A stretch of 64,000 nt of DNA, from NCBI RefSeq assembly GCF_019597925.1, contig NZ_CP080442.1, forward strand, positions 2,274,001-2,338,000, in the 5' to 3' direction. The number at the start of each line of letters is the position of its first letter. Within the stretch, counting starts at the first letter, position 1. Under the pieces are notes generated by a model. It did not search any database, was not told the origin of the DNA, and worked only from the letters and a program-made list of their open reading frames with translations. This DNA comes from [Clostridium] scindens (GTDB lineage: Bacteria > Bacillota > Clostridia > Lachnospirales > Lachnospiraceae). Positions 26,431 to 35,321 of this stretch are shown here, in pieces. Made by a program: the position numbers and the translations under genes.

Positions 26431-27288
26431 TCATCTTTCCAAAGACAGATATTCCGCCGCTTTAAGCACATGTTTTGCCAGCACGGAGGAAGTGACGCTT
26501 CCAACGCCTCTTGGCACCGGGCTGATGTAGGATGTCGCTGGCTCTGCCGCTTCAAAATCCACGTCGCCGCACAGATTGCCTTTGTCGTCTACATTGATGC
26601 CTACATCGACTACCACTGCTCCATCTCCTACCATATCCGCAGTGACCATCCTCGCTTTTCCGGCTGCTGCCACCAGGATCTCTGCCTCCCTGCAGGTAGC
26701 AGTAAGATCTTTGGTGCGGGTATGGCAGATTGTGACCGTGGCATGCCTCTTAAGAAGCATCATGGATAGCGGCTTGCCTACCACCATACTTCTTCCAATC
26801 ACGGTCACCTTCTTGCCTTTCGGATCAATTTTATAATAATCCAGCATTTCCATGACTGCCTCCGGCGTGCATGGCGCATGGCCTGTCTCATCCCCGGAAA
26901 ATACTTTTGCAATATTTACGGGACACATGCAGTCCACATCTTTTAGCGGATTGATCCGCGATACCACGGGCCCTTCATCCAGATGCCCCGGCAGGGGACG
27001 GAACAGGAGGATCCCATGTACCTTCGGATCCTCGTTTATCTTGAAAAAGGTCTTTTCAAATTCAGCCTGGGTAATCGTTTCGGGCAATTCTACTACCTTG
27101 CACTCGATCCCGATCATCTCCATCCGCTTTCTGGCTCCCCGCTCATAGGCAAGATCATCTGGCCTTGCCCCAACCCTTACGATTGTCAGGCTGGGAAGGA
27201 TTCCTCTGTCTTTCAGCCTGCGTGCCTCGCCTGTCAAGTCTTCCTTCATGGTCTTGGCCACGTCAGCGCCTTTCATCAATATGCTCAT
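26431..27288 (-). CDS. folD: FolD-type methylene-THF dehydrogenase lacking the cyclohydrolase lysine
   Basis: A 285-residue FolD homologue with the NAD(P) motif GRSMVVGKP and the GDVDF segment. Against E. coli FolD, Tyr50 aligns with Tyr48 and Asp121 with Asp119, but catalytic Lys54 aligns with Ala52 and Gln98 with Phe96; the usual PGGVGPMT reads PRGVGSVT. In FolD that lysine is needed for cyclohydrolase activity, so this protein is probably a dehydrogenase only. The next gene upstream, fchA, encodes a separate cyclohydrolase. Start ATG 27288 has AGGAGG; the frame open to 27366 was rejected. Confidence 0.88.
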   Translation of the reverse strand: MSILMKGADVAKTMKEDLTGEARRLKDRGILPSLTIVRVGARPDDLAYERGARKRMEMIGIECKVVELPETITQAEFEKTFFKINEDPKVHGILLFRPLPGHLDEGPVVSRINPLKDVDCMCPVNIAKVFSGDETGHAPCTPEAVMEMLDYYKIDPKGKKVTVIGRSMVVGKPLSMMLLKRHATVTICHTRTKDLTATCREAEILVAAAGKARMVTADMVGDGAVVVDVGINVDDKGNLCGDVDFEAAEPATSYISPVPRGVGSVTSSVLAKHVLKAAEYLSLER

Positions 27289-27304
27289 ATAAGATTCCTC
27301 CTGT

Positions 27305-27931
27305 CTACTGGATATGGCCAAGGACGTCCCGATAGATGATTTCCTTCCATTCCCTGCCTTCCGCAATCATAGATTCCGTCTTCTGGTTCAGTTTCTCTGC
27401 CCGCCCCCGGTCTTTCATCAATTTCGTATTGATAAACACATTGAGGGAGGCTCCTTCCAGCGCTGCCTGGGCAAATAGTACTCCTACGCCCACGTCACTG
27501 ACCGCGATGCGGCTCCCCTTCTCTCCCAGGATCTTAAGAAGCCGCATCACCTCCAGCACCGTCTCCATAATCTCGATAGGAACCACGCTGGCATCATACA
27601 GCGCGCCTTCCATAATTCTGGCTTTTGCGGCCTTTTGTTCCTCCGTATCCTTCGGAAGCCCATAGGCTGCCGACAGGGGCGCGAATGCTTCGGCATCCTT
27701 GTCTGTAAGGTCAATCAGTTTGTCTTGCAGTACTTTTAACTGACTCCTTACGGACTGGATTTCCTCCTCTACATCCGCATACTTCTTCTTGCCAACCGTC
27801 AGATTCACAACCATCATTCCAAGTGCCGAGGCAAACGCGCCTACTGCTGCCGAGGCTCCTCCGCCGCCCGGCACCGGCTCGGCGGAAGATAACACCTCCA
27901 GGAATTCTGTCGTCTTCTTTTCTAGCATCAT
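27305..27931 (-). CDS. fchA: Methenyltetrahydrofolate cyclohydrolase (FchA, cyclodeaminase-like)
   Basis: The 208-residue helical protein belongs to the formiminotransferase-cyclodeaminase C-domain family (EVLSSAEPVPGGGGASAAVGA start, ANS-type folate site region FINTKLM). In anaerobes FchA converts methenyl-THF to 10-formyl-THF. It lies between lpdA (31 bases) and folD (16 bases) and fits the step that the degenerate FolD probably cannot do. AAAGGAGG precedes two consecutive ATGs; the first is taken. Confidence 0.9.
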   Translation of the reverse strand: MMLEKKTTEFLEVLSSAEPVPGGGGASAAVGAFASALGMMVVNLTVGKKKYADVEEEIQSVRSQLKVLQDKLIDLTDKDAEAFAPLSAAYGLPKDTEEQKAAKARIMEGALYDASVVPIEIMETVLEVMRLLKILGEKGSRIAVSDVGVGVLFAQAALEGASLNVFINTKLMKDRGRAEKLNQKTESMIAEGREWKEIIYRDVLGHIQ

Positions 27932-27962
27932 GTTGTCATTTCCTCCTTTGGCAGCGGATTCA

Positions 27963-29369
27963 TCACCGCTTTTTTCTTGGCATCACGTGCACCGCTTCGC
28001 CTGTCGCGGCTTCCAACGCTTCCGCAACGCCTTCATTATAAGTCGGATGGGCTCTCATTGCAATCAGAAGCTGTCCTGCCGTCATCTTATTTGCTACGGC
28101 TGTCCCGAATTCCCCGATCATGTCCGTGGCCCTCGCGCACATCATCTGCGCGCCCAGTACTATCTCTGATCCGGCCTCCACGATCACCTTGATAAATCCG
28201 CGCTCCTCCTTAGTTATCAGGGATTTCCCGTTGGCGCCCATAATGAATTTCCCCGTCTTGATCTCGATGCCGCTTTCGTTGGCTTCTTCTTCCGTCATTC
28301 CAACGGAAGCGATCTCCGGATCCGTATATACACAGCCCGGCACGATATCCAGCCTGACCGTCGGTGTTCTTCCTGACAGTCCTTCCGCTACATAGATTCC
28401 CTGGGCGCTTGCCAGATGCGCAAGCTGCATGCCTTTTACCAGATCCCCGATAGCATACACGCCATCCATACTGGTCTGCATCCGTTCATCCACTACGATA
28501 CGTCCGCGTTCCATCATTAGAGAAACGCCTTCTCCAAACAGCCCGTCCGTATTCGGACGCCTGCCAACTGCACATAGCACGTACTGGGCCACAACTTCTG
28601 TCTCTTTCTCTTTTTCAAGGAAGCGGCAGGCATAGAGTCCGTCCTTCTCTGCTATTTCCTGGACTGCTGCCGAGGTATGGATATCCACCCCTCTTTTCTT
28701 TAGAATCATCTTCAGATTTTGAGAGATCTCTTTATCCATCCCCGGCACCAGCCTTGGCATAGCCTCCACAATGGTCACGCGGGTGCCAAAAGCCGCAAAT
28801 GCTGTGGCAAATTCTACGCTGATTACGCCTCCGCCGATGATGGCAAGGCTCTTGGGCGCTTCCTTTAACTGCAATAACTCGTTGCTTGTCAGCACTCCTT
28901 TAAGATCCATCCCCGGAAGGGGAAGAAGCATGGGCTTTGATCCTGCTGCCAGAATCACATTCCCAGCCTCAAACGTACGAATCCCTTCCTCGGATGCAAC
29001 CGTCACTGTACGGTCTTTCTCAAGCCTTCCTTTCCCATACAGCAAGGTCACTGTGTTGCCTTTCAGAAGCTGCTCCACTCCCTGGCATAACTGTTCCGTA
29101 GTTTCCTCTTTATAGGCAAGAACTTTGGCGTAGTCGTAATTCACCTCTTTCGCCAGAATTCCGTATTTCTCGCCATCCAATGCCTGACGGTATAGCGAAG
29201 AAGCATGTATCAGGGCTTTTGCCGGAATGCACCCTCGATTCAGGCAGGTGCCTCCTACTGCATCTTCTTCCACCACCGCCACCTGCAATCCTGCTTTCGC
29301 CGCCTTGATGGCCGCCACATATCCTCCCGGCCCTGCTCCGATGACGATCAAGTCAAATTTCTGTTCCAT
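27963..29369 (-). CDS. lpdA: Dihydrolipoyl dehydrogenase (L-protein of the glycine cleavage system)
   Basis: The 468-residue flavoprotein has an N-terminal FAD motif (VIGAGPGGYVAAI), redox pair GGTCLNRGCIP with two Cys four residues apart, NAD-binding GGGVISVE and the C-terminal dimer-interface HPTYNE. It re-oxidises lipoamide on GcvH using NAD+. There is no fused lipoyl domain, unlike some Firmicute Lpd proteins. It sits 12 bases after gcvPB in the glycine cleavage operon. A second E3 gene lies at 33910. Confidence 0.96.
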   Translation of the reverse strand: MEQKFDLIVIGAGPGGYVAAIKAAKAGLQVAVVEEDAVGGTCLNRGCIPAKALIHASSLYRQALDGEKYGILAKEVNYDYAKVLAYKEETTEQLCQGVEQLLKGNTVTLLYGKGRLEKDRTVTVASEEGIRTFEAGNVILAAGSKPMLLPLPGMDLKGVLTSNELLQLKEAPKSLAIIGGGVISVEFATAFAAFGTRVTIVEAMPRLVPGMDKEISQNLKMILKKRGVDIHTSAAVQEIAEKDGLYACRFLEKEKETEVVAQYVLCAVGRRPNTDGLFGEGVSLMMERGRIVVDERMQTSMDGVYAIGDLVKGMQLAHLASAQGIYVAEGLSGRTPTVRLDIVPGCVYTDPEIASVGMTEEEANESGIEIKTGKFIMGANGKSLITKEERGFIKVIVEAGSEIVLGAQMMCARATDMIGEFGTAVANKMTAGQLLIAMRAHPTYNEGVAEALEAATGEAVHVMPRKKR

Positions 29370-29381
29370 GTCCAGTCTCCT

Positions 29382-30821
29382 TTAAGTTCCTGATTCTTCC
29401 GGCCGGTATCTAAGTACCGGATGCCTTGCAGCGCCTACCTCGTCCAGCCTTGTCACCGGAGTTGTCACCGGCGCTTCATGCAGGCTCTCCGGATCCTTCC
29501 CTGCCAGTTCATACAATTCCCGGAAGACCTCTATCGCTTCATCCAGCGTCTCTTTGGACTCGGTTTCCGTCGGCTCTACCATCAGCGCCTCCTCCACGAT
29601 GAGAGGAAAATACATGGTCGGCGGATGAATCCCATGATCCAGAAGTCCTTTGGCAATATCCATGGCCGAAACTCCCGTCTGCTTCTTCAAATCCGCCAGG
29701 CTCATGACGAACTCATGCATGCACACTTCATCACATGCTATCGTATAAAGATCCTTTAACTTATGCATCATATAATTCGCGTTGAGGACCGCATTCTGAC
29801 TGGCTTCCAGCAAGCCTTCCCTGCCAAGGGTCAGGATATAGGTCAATGCCCTTACCACTACCAGGAAGTTTCCATAGAAGTTCTTTACTGCTCCAATGCT
29901 GTTTTCCGGCTTTACAAAGGTCAATTCCTGATCGCCTTCTACCAGTACGGATGGAAGGAATTCAGCCAGGTTCTCCTTGCAGCCCACCGGTCCGCTTCCC
30001 GGGCCTCCTCCTCCGTGAGGCGTAGAAAATGTCTTGTGCAGATTCAGATGGATCACATCGAATCCCATATCTCCCGGACGCACGACTCCCATAACCGCGT
30101 TCAGATTAGCGCCGTCATAGTAGCACAGCCCGCCGCAATCATGCACGATACGGGTAATCTCCAGTATATTCTTGTCAAAAAGCCCTACCGTATTGGGGTT
30201 CGTCAGCATCAGTCCTGCAATGTCATCCCCTGCTGCCTCCTTCAGTTTTTCAATGTCCACGCACCCATCCTCGCTTGATGGAATGCTGACCACGGAATAG
30301 CCTGCCATGGCCGCGCTGGCCGGATTCGTGCCATGGGCGGAATCCGGTACGATGATCTTCGTACGCTTCGTATCTCCTCTGCTTACATGGTATGCCTTCA
30401 TCAGCAGAAGCCCTGTAAATTCTCCATGGGCGCCGGCAGCTGGCTGGAATGTCATACGGCTCATTCCCGTGATCTCGCACAGGTATTTTTCTGCCAGCTT
30501 CATGACCTCCATGCATCCCTGTACCGTATGTGCGGGCTGGAGCGGATGAATCTCTGTAAATCCCGGCAGAGCCGCCATATCCTCATTGATTTTCGGGTTA
30601 TACTTCATAGTACAGGAACCAAGCGGATAGAATCCGTCATTCACGCCATGGGTCTTCTTGGCCAGTTCCGTGTAATGGCGGCTTAACTGGGTCTCCGACA
30701 TCTCTGGCAGAGGCAATGCAAGTCCTCTTCTATCCTTTTCCTCAGGAAGCACTTCGTCAACGTCGCATGGCGGCAGAAGGGATAGTTCCCTGCCTGGCCT
30801 GCTTTTTTCAAATATCAACAT
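29382..30821 (-). CDS. gcvPB: Glycine decarboxylase P-protein subunit 2
   Basis: The 479-residue C-terminal-type P-protein contains the PLP lysine in HLNLHKTFSTPHGGG followed by GPGSGPVGCK. With GcvPA it decarboxylates glycine and passes the aminomethyl group to lipoyl-GcvH. Length is normal for the split P-protein of Firmicutes. It is 3 bases from gcvPA, so translation is coupled. Confidence 0.98.
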   Translation of the reverse strand: MLIFEKSRPGRELSLLPPCDVDEVLPEEKDRRGLALPLPEMSETQLSRHYTELAKKTHGVNDGFYPLGSCTMKYNPKINEDMAALPGFTEIHPLQPAHTVQGCMEVMKLAEKYLCEITGMSRMTFQPAAGAHGEFTGLLLMKAYHVSRGDTKRTKIIVPDSAHGTNPASAAMAGYSVVSIPSSEDGCVDIEKLKEAAGDDIAGLMLTNPNTVGLFDKNILEITRIVHDCGGLCYYDGANLNAVMGVVRPGDMGFDVIHLNLHKTFSTPHGGGGPGSGPVGCKENLAEFLPSVLVEGDQELTFVKPENSIGAVKNFYGNFLVVVRALTYILTLGREGLLEASQNAVLNANYMMHKLKDLYTIACDEVCMHEFVMSLADLKKQTGVSAMDIAKGLLDHGIHPPTMYFPLIVEEALMVEPTETESKETLDEAIEVFRELYELAGKDPESLHEAPVTTPVTRLDEVGAARHPVLRYRPEESGT

Positions 30822-30824
30822 GCA

Positions 30825-32135
30825 CTACACCTCCTTTAAGATGCGGATCGTTTCATCAATCTCTTCTTTACTGTTCATCTCTGTACAGCACCATAGGATT
30901 CTTCTGTCATCCAGCGGATATCCTCCCAGGATCCCTTTTTCTTCCAATGCCTTTAGCGCCCTGTCTGACGAAGTCTGGGATACGGTGACGAATTCATGGA
31001 AGAATTCCGCCTTATTCTCAGTCTGGTAGCCAATCTTCTTTAGTTCTTCCGCCATATAGTGGGCTTTGGAAGTACACTGGACGGCGGCATTGTGAAGCCC
31101 GCCTGCTCCCATGGCTGCCAGATATACGCCTACAGCCAGCGCGCATAGCGCCTGGTTGGAGCAGACATTGCTGGATGCTTTTTCCCTCCGAATATGCTGC
31201 TCTCTTGCCTGAAGCGTCAGCACATATCCGATCTTTTTATTTCTGTCCGTGGTCTGCCCGACGATCCTGCCCGGCAGTTTCCTGGTCATGCCTTCGATAC
31301 ATGCCATAAATCCAAGATACGGGCCTCCGAATGCGATGGATAGTCCCATAGGCTGTCCTTCCCCAACGGCCACGTCCGCCCCATACTCTCTGGGCGTCTT
31401 CATAATTCCAAGAGATATGGGATTTACCCCCATGATATATCTTGCCCCTGCGTCATGGACGGTCTTGCCGATTTCTTCCGCCGGCTCCAGGCTTCCATAA
31501 TAATTGGGATGCTGGATATAGACGCATGCCGTCTGGTCATCGATATTCTCTTCCAGGAACTTCACATCCGTGATCCCGTCTTTTTCCGGAATCACCACAA
31601 GTTCCATCTCATTTCCAAAGCAGTAGGTCCTGACCGTGCTTAAGACATCCGGGTGCACGGTGGAGGATATGAAAGCCTTCTTTCTTTTTCTCTCCCTGCA
31701 CATGGCAACGGCTTCAGCCGCCGCTGTCGCTCCGTCATAGACGGAAGCGTTGGATGCATCCATTCCAGTCAGCTGGCAGATCATTGTCTGATACTCAAAA
31801 ATGGACTGCAGGATGCCCTGGCTAATCTCTGCCTGATATGGCGTATAGGCCGTAAGCAGGTTCTCCTTGGAGATCACGCTCTTTACAATGGAAGGTATAA
31901 AGTGCCTGTATGCTCCTGCTCCTCGGAAAATTGTCCCAAACACCTGATTCTTTCCCGCAATCTTCTGCATCTTCCTGCGTACTTCTAATTCGGACATCCC
32001 CTTCGGTATTGCAAGACTTCCCTTCACCTTTACTTCCTCAGGAATGTGTCCGAACAAATCCTCCTTGGCCTGAAAACCAATCTCTTCTAACATTTTCAGT
32101 TGCTCTTGTTCTGTATTCGGGACATATCTTCCCAT
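30825..32135 (-). CDS. gcvPA: Glycine decarboxylase P-protein subunit 1
   Basis: The 436-residue N-terminal-type P-protein (MGRYVPNTEQEQLKMLEEIG start, FRGAGAYRHFIPSIV and YQAEISQGILQ segments conserved) pairs with GcvPB to form the active decarboxylase. It follows gcvH by 21 bases and precedes gcvPB by 3. Confidence 0.98.
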   Translation of the reverse strand: MGRYVPNTEQEQLKMLEEIGFQAKEDLFGHIPEEVKVKGSLAIPKGMSELEVRRKMQKIAGKNQVFGTIFRGAGAYRHFIPSIVKSVISKENLLTAYTPYQAEISQGILQSIFEYQTMICQLTGMDASNASVYDGATAAAEAVAMCRERKRKKAFISSTVHPDVLSTVRTYCFGNEMELVVIPEKDGITDVKFLEENIDDQTACVYIQHPNYYGSLEPAEEIGKTVHDAGARYIMGVNPISLGIMKTPREYGADVAVGEGQPMGLSIAFGGPYLGFMACIEGMTRKLPGRIVGQTTDRNKKIGYVLTLQAREQHIRREKASSNVCSNQALCALAVGVYLAAMGAGGLHNAAVQCTSKAHYMAEELKKIGYQTENKAEFFHEFVTVSQTSSDRALKALEEKGILGGYPLDDRRILWCCTEMNSKEEIDETIRILKEV

Positions 32136-32156
32136 GGCCTCGCACCGCCTTTCTTC

Positions 32157-32537
32157 TTACTCTTGCTCGCTGTCTACAAACTTCTCATATTCCGCGGCAG
32201 TCAGAAGTTCTTCTTTCTCCGTGATTTCTCCCACCTTGATAAGCCATGCGTCATAAGGCGTCTCGTTAATGGCTTCCGGCGTATCCAGAAGTTCCTCATT
32301 GACCTCGCATACGGTTCCTGATACCGGTGAATACACATCCGAGACTGCCTTGACAGACTCCACATCTGCAAATGCCTCTCCGACAGTGACCTCATCTCCC
32401 TGTTCCGGAAGATTTACGAATACCAGATCTCCCAATTCTGACTGGGCATAATCCGTAAGGCCGATTACAACGGCATCTCCTTCCTCCTTTACCCACTCAT
32501 GTGATTTCGAATATAGCAATCCTTCCATTAATTCCAT
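32157..32537 (-). CDS. gcvH: Glycine cleavage system H-protein
   Basis: The 126-residue lipoyl carrier has the lipoylation site Lys63 in VESVKAVSD and typical SHEWVK at 12-17. It shuttles the aminomethyl group between P-, T- and L-proteins. No lipoate ligase or octanoyltransferase gene is in the window. Second gene of the operon, 30 bases after gcvT. Confidence 0.98.
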   Translation of the reverse strand: MELMEGLLYSKSHEWVKEEGDAVVIGLTDYAQSELGDLVFVNLPEQGDEVTVGEAFADVESVKAVSDVYSPVSGTVCEVNEELLDTPEAINETPYDAWLIKVGEITEKEELLTAAEYEKFVDSEQE

Positions 32538-32567
32538 GACAATCGTCTCCTTTCATCTTTTCTTTAC

Positions 32568-33656
32568 TTATTTGCTTCTTTTATAAAATGGTAATGCTAC
32601 CACCAAAGCCTCAACCATCCGTCCACGGACTTCTACTTCCACCTTGGCTCCCTCTTCTGTATATGCGGCATCCACAAGCGCCATCCCAATGGGATAGCCA
32701 AGGAATGGGCAGTGGGTTCCTGACGTGGTATGTCCGATGACCTTTCCATCTACGTATACGTCCTGATGCTCCCTTATGATTCCCCGTCCGGTTACTTTAA
32801 GTCCGATCCGTTTTCTCTTTGGCTCTCCCCTGGCAATCAGCGCATCTCTGCCGATAAAGTCTTCTTTTGCCATCTTTACGGCAAATCCAAGCCCGGTCTC
32901 CAGAGGGGTTACCTCGTCATCCATCTCATGTCCATAAAGCGGCATCGCCGCCTCCATGCGAAGCGTATCTCTGGCGCCAAGGCCGCAGGGAATCAGGCCC
33001 TCTTCCTTACCTGCCTCAAGCAGGATATCCCACAATTTTTCGGCAAGGCCGGCATCCAGATATAATTCCACGCCATCCTCCCCGGTATACCCGGTCTTTG
33101 AAATAATGCACGGGATACCGGCCACTTTCCCCTCGAACACCGCATGATAGTATTTCTTTGGTATGTCCTCTTCTTCTGCGATCTTCCTAAGGATTTCCAT
33201 TGCCTTAGGTCCCTGAAGCGCAAGCTGCGCATACTGGTCGGATACGTCCTTAAATGTCGCCTTACCAAGCTGATGCGCAAGCATCCATTGATAGTCCTTA
33301 TCCTTATTGGCTGCGTTTACTACGATAAAATATTGATTGTCTGCCTTCTTATATACAATCAGATCATCCACGGTTCCGCCCTTCTCATTGCACATCGGGC
33401 TATACCTTGCCTGGCCATCTTTCATATTATCAAAATTGTTGGTCAGGATCATCTGGAGATTCGCCAGCGCATCCTCTCCCTCGCACAGAATCTCTCCCAT
33501 ATGGGATACATCAAACAGTCCTGCCTGTGTGCGGACTGCCATATGCTCTTTGATTACGCCTGTTGGATATTGTACAGGAAGAATATATCCCCCAAAAGGC
33601 ACCATCTTGCCTCCGGCCTTTACATGCGCATCATACAGCGGAGTCTTTAATTCCAT
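32568..33656 (-). CDS. gcvT: Aminomethyltransferase, T-protein
   Basis: The 362-residue folate-dependent enzyme (KTPLYDAHVKAGGKMVPFGG start, AGLFDVSHMGE, GYTGEDGVELYL and FIGRDAL all typical) transfers the one-carbon unit from GcvH to THF, giving methylene-THF and ammonia. It is the first gene of gcvT-gcvH-gcvPA-gcvPB-lpdA-fchA-folD. ATG 33656 follows AAAGGAGGAAA. A leader with a terminator-like hairpin precedes it. Confidence 0.98.
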   Translation of the reverse strand: MELKTPLYDAHVKAGGKMVPFGGYILPVQYPTGVIKEHMAVRTQAGLFDVSHMGEILCEGEDALANLQMILTNNFDNMKDGQARYSPMCNEKGGTVDDLIVYKKADNQYFIVVNAANKDKDYQWMLAHQLGKATFKDVSDQYAQLALQGPKAMEILRKIAEEEDIPKKYYHAVFEGKVAGIPCIISKTGYTGEDGVELYLDAGLAEKLWDILLEAGKEEGLIPCGLGARDTLRMEAAMPLYGHEMDDEVTPLETGLGFAVKMAKEDFIGRDALIARGEPKRKRIGLKVTGRGIIREHQDVYVDGKVIGHTTSGTHCPFLGYPIGMALVDAAYTEEGAKVEVEVRGRMVEALVVALPFYKRSK

Positions 33657-33703
33657 TCATTTTCCTCCTTTTCCTCTGATCTCTGCCCCAATATCTGGAA
33701 GGA

Positions 33704-33755
33704 TAAAAAAACAGGGAAATATAACCATCCCTCCCTGGATCTTATATCTCCCTGT
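33704..33755 (-). terminator. Attenuator-like hairpin in the gcvT leader
   Basis: On the minus strand ACAGGGAgATATAA (33742-33755) pairs with TTATATtTCCCTGT (33711-33724), followed by seven T (33704-33710), between the promoter and the gcvT ribosome site. This is a full intrinsic terminator inside the leader, so read-through must be controlled or partial. I do not see a glycine riboswitch aptamer; only about 57 nt precede the hairpin. Confidence 0.8.
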
Positions 33756-33818
33756 CATCCTTTCCCCTAAGCATCGTTCAAATCACTTACTTTTAATTGC
33801 TTGATTTAATTTGATTTC

Positions 33819-33847
33819 ATTATACTCACGAGGAAATATTCTGTCAA
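33819..33847 (-). promoter_or_regulatory. Promoter of the glycine cleavage operon
   Basis: Perfect sigma-A boxes on the minus strand: TTGACA (33842-33847), 17-base spacer, TATAAT (33819-33824). A palindrome TCACA-C-TGTGA (33863-33873) lies 15 bases upstream of the -35 box and could bind a regulator. Confidence 0.9.
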
Positions 33848-33909
33848 TATTTGTTTTATTTTTCACACTGTGATACTATTGACGCAATTTTCACAATTAA
33901 ACAAAATAC

Positions 33910-35301
33910 TTATCGGTTCATAATGTGAATTGCTCTATTCTGGGCTCCCATAGCGCACTCCCGTATTGCTTCCGATAAAGTAGGGTGCGCATGGATGGTG
34001 GTAATCAGTTCATCCGCCGTCACTTCCAGACCAATCGCCAGTGCCAGTTCGCCGATCATATCCGTTGCTCTTGGTCCTATTATATGCGCGCCCAATATCT
34101 CGCCAAATTCTTTTCCAAATATTAATTTTATCATACCTTCTTCTCCGCCCATAATCAATGCCTTCCCGTTTGCTGCTAAGGGGAAGCGCGAGATATTGAT
34201 TGGTATGTTTTCTTGAACTGCCTCTTCTTCCGTCAATCCTACGCTTGCAGTTTCTGGCATCGTGTATATACAAGAAGGACTCGTTCTTCCTTCATAGCGG
34301 GAATTCTTCCCCATGGCGTTTTCTGCCGCGATCTCGCCTTGCCTGGATGCTGTATGTGCCAGCATTACCTGTCCCAGGCAGTCGCCTGCCACATAGATTC
34401 CAGGCACGCTTGTCTCCATTTTGCTATTCGCCACAATGCGTCCATGGTCATGAAGGATTCCTGCTGCATCCAGGTTCAATCCTGTCGTATTGGCACGGCG
34501 GCCTGTCGCAATTAAGACCTTATCAACAATAAACTGGGCATCTCCATCGGTTTTTTCTACGGATACGCAGGCGCCATCCCCCATTTGCTCTATTGATTTT
34601 GCCCGGGTATTCGTATATACCTCGATCCCCTTTTTTTGTATGATGGATTGATAAAGGCTGCTCAATTCTCCATCTATCATTGGAAGCAATCTGGTCATAG
34701 ACTCAATCACAGTGACTCGGCTGCCCAAGGCGTGGTAAGCCGCTGCTAGTTCCATCCCGACCACCCCGCCTCCAATAACCAGAAGACTCCCGGGAACTTC
34801 CGAAAGCGCAAGCGCCTCCGTAGAGTCCATGCATGCAGGAGTATCTTTTATTCCGCTGATCGGCGGTATAGCCGGTACAGATCCTGCTGCCACGATAATC
34901 TTATCCCCTTTGATCCGCTTGGCTTTCCCGTTCGGAACTCTTACCTCCAGCGTCCGTGCATCCACAAATGCTGCTGTTCCAGAAATCACCTTTACTTTAT
35001 TGGCTCTCAAAAGCCCGGCGACGCCAGAGGTAAGCTGCTTTACTATTTTTTTCTTCTTTTCCTGCACTTGCTTCCACTCTATATAGGGCGCGTCCACTCT
35101 TACCCCCCATTGGCTTCCATCTCGTATCTGCTCCAGCAGTTCAGAGACATGCAGGATCGCCTTGGTAGGAATACACCCTTCATTCAGGCAGGTGCCGCCC
35201 AAAAGGTTTCTTTCTATCAGAGTGACCTCTCCGCCTAGCTGGGCTGCCCGGATCGCAGCCACATATCCCCCTGGACCGCCGCCGATTACTATAATTTTCA
35301 T
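33910..35301 (-). CDS. Dihydrolipoyl dehydrogenase E3 of the sugar-operon dehydrogenase complex
   Basis: The roughly 463-residue flavoprotein has the FAD motif VIGGGPGGYVAAI, redox disulfide GGTCLNEGCIPTKA, NAD motif GGGVVGMELA and C-terminal HAHPTLSE. It would re-oxidise the lipoyl group on the E2 encoded 1.5 kb upstream. It is the last gene of the carbohydrate operon, 20 bases after the zinc dehydrogenase, and is distinct in sequence from the glycine cleavage lpdA. ATG 35301 follows AGGAGGAAGG; the ORF extension to 35325 was rejected. Confidence 0.92.
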   Translation of the reverse strand: MKIIVIGGGPGGYVAAIRAAQLGGEVTLIERNLLGGTCLNEGCIPTKAILHVSELLEQIRDGSQWGVRVDAPYIEWKQVQEKKKKIVKQLTSGVAGLLRANKVKVISGTAAFVDARTLEVRVPNGKAKRIKGDKIIVAAGSVPAIPPISGIKDTPACMDSTEALALSEVPGSLLVIGGGVVGMELAAAYHALGSRVTVIESMTRLLPMIDGELSSLYQSIIQKKGIEVYTNTRAKSIEQMGDGACVSVEKTDGDAQFIVDKVLIATGRRANTTGLNLDAAGILHDHGRIVANSKMETSVPGIYVAGDCLGQVMLAHTASRQGEIAAENAMGKNSRYEGRTSPSCIYTMPETASVGLTEEEAVQENIPINISRFPLAANGKALIMGGEEGMIKLIFGKEFGEILGAHIIGPRATDMIGELALAIGLEVTADELITTIHAHPTLSEAIRECAMGAQNRAIHIMNR

Positions 35302-35321
35302 AACCTTCCTCCTACATCTGA

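Noticed and set aside
33657..33909. Glycine riboswitch upstream of gcvT
   Set aside because: The expected aptamer pattern is absent and only about 57 nt lie between the predicted start and the terminator hairpin.
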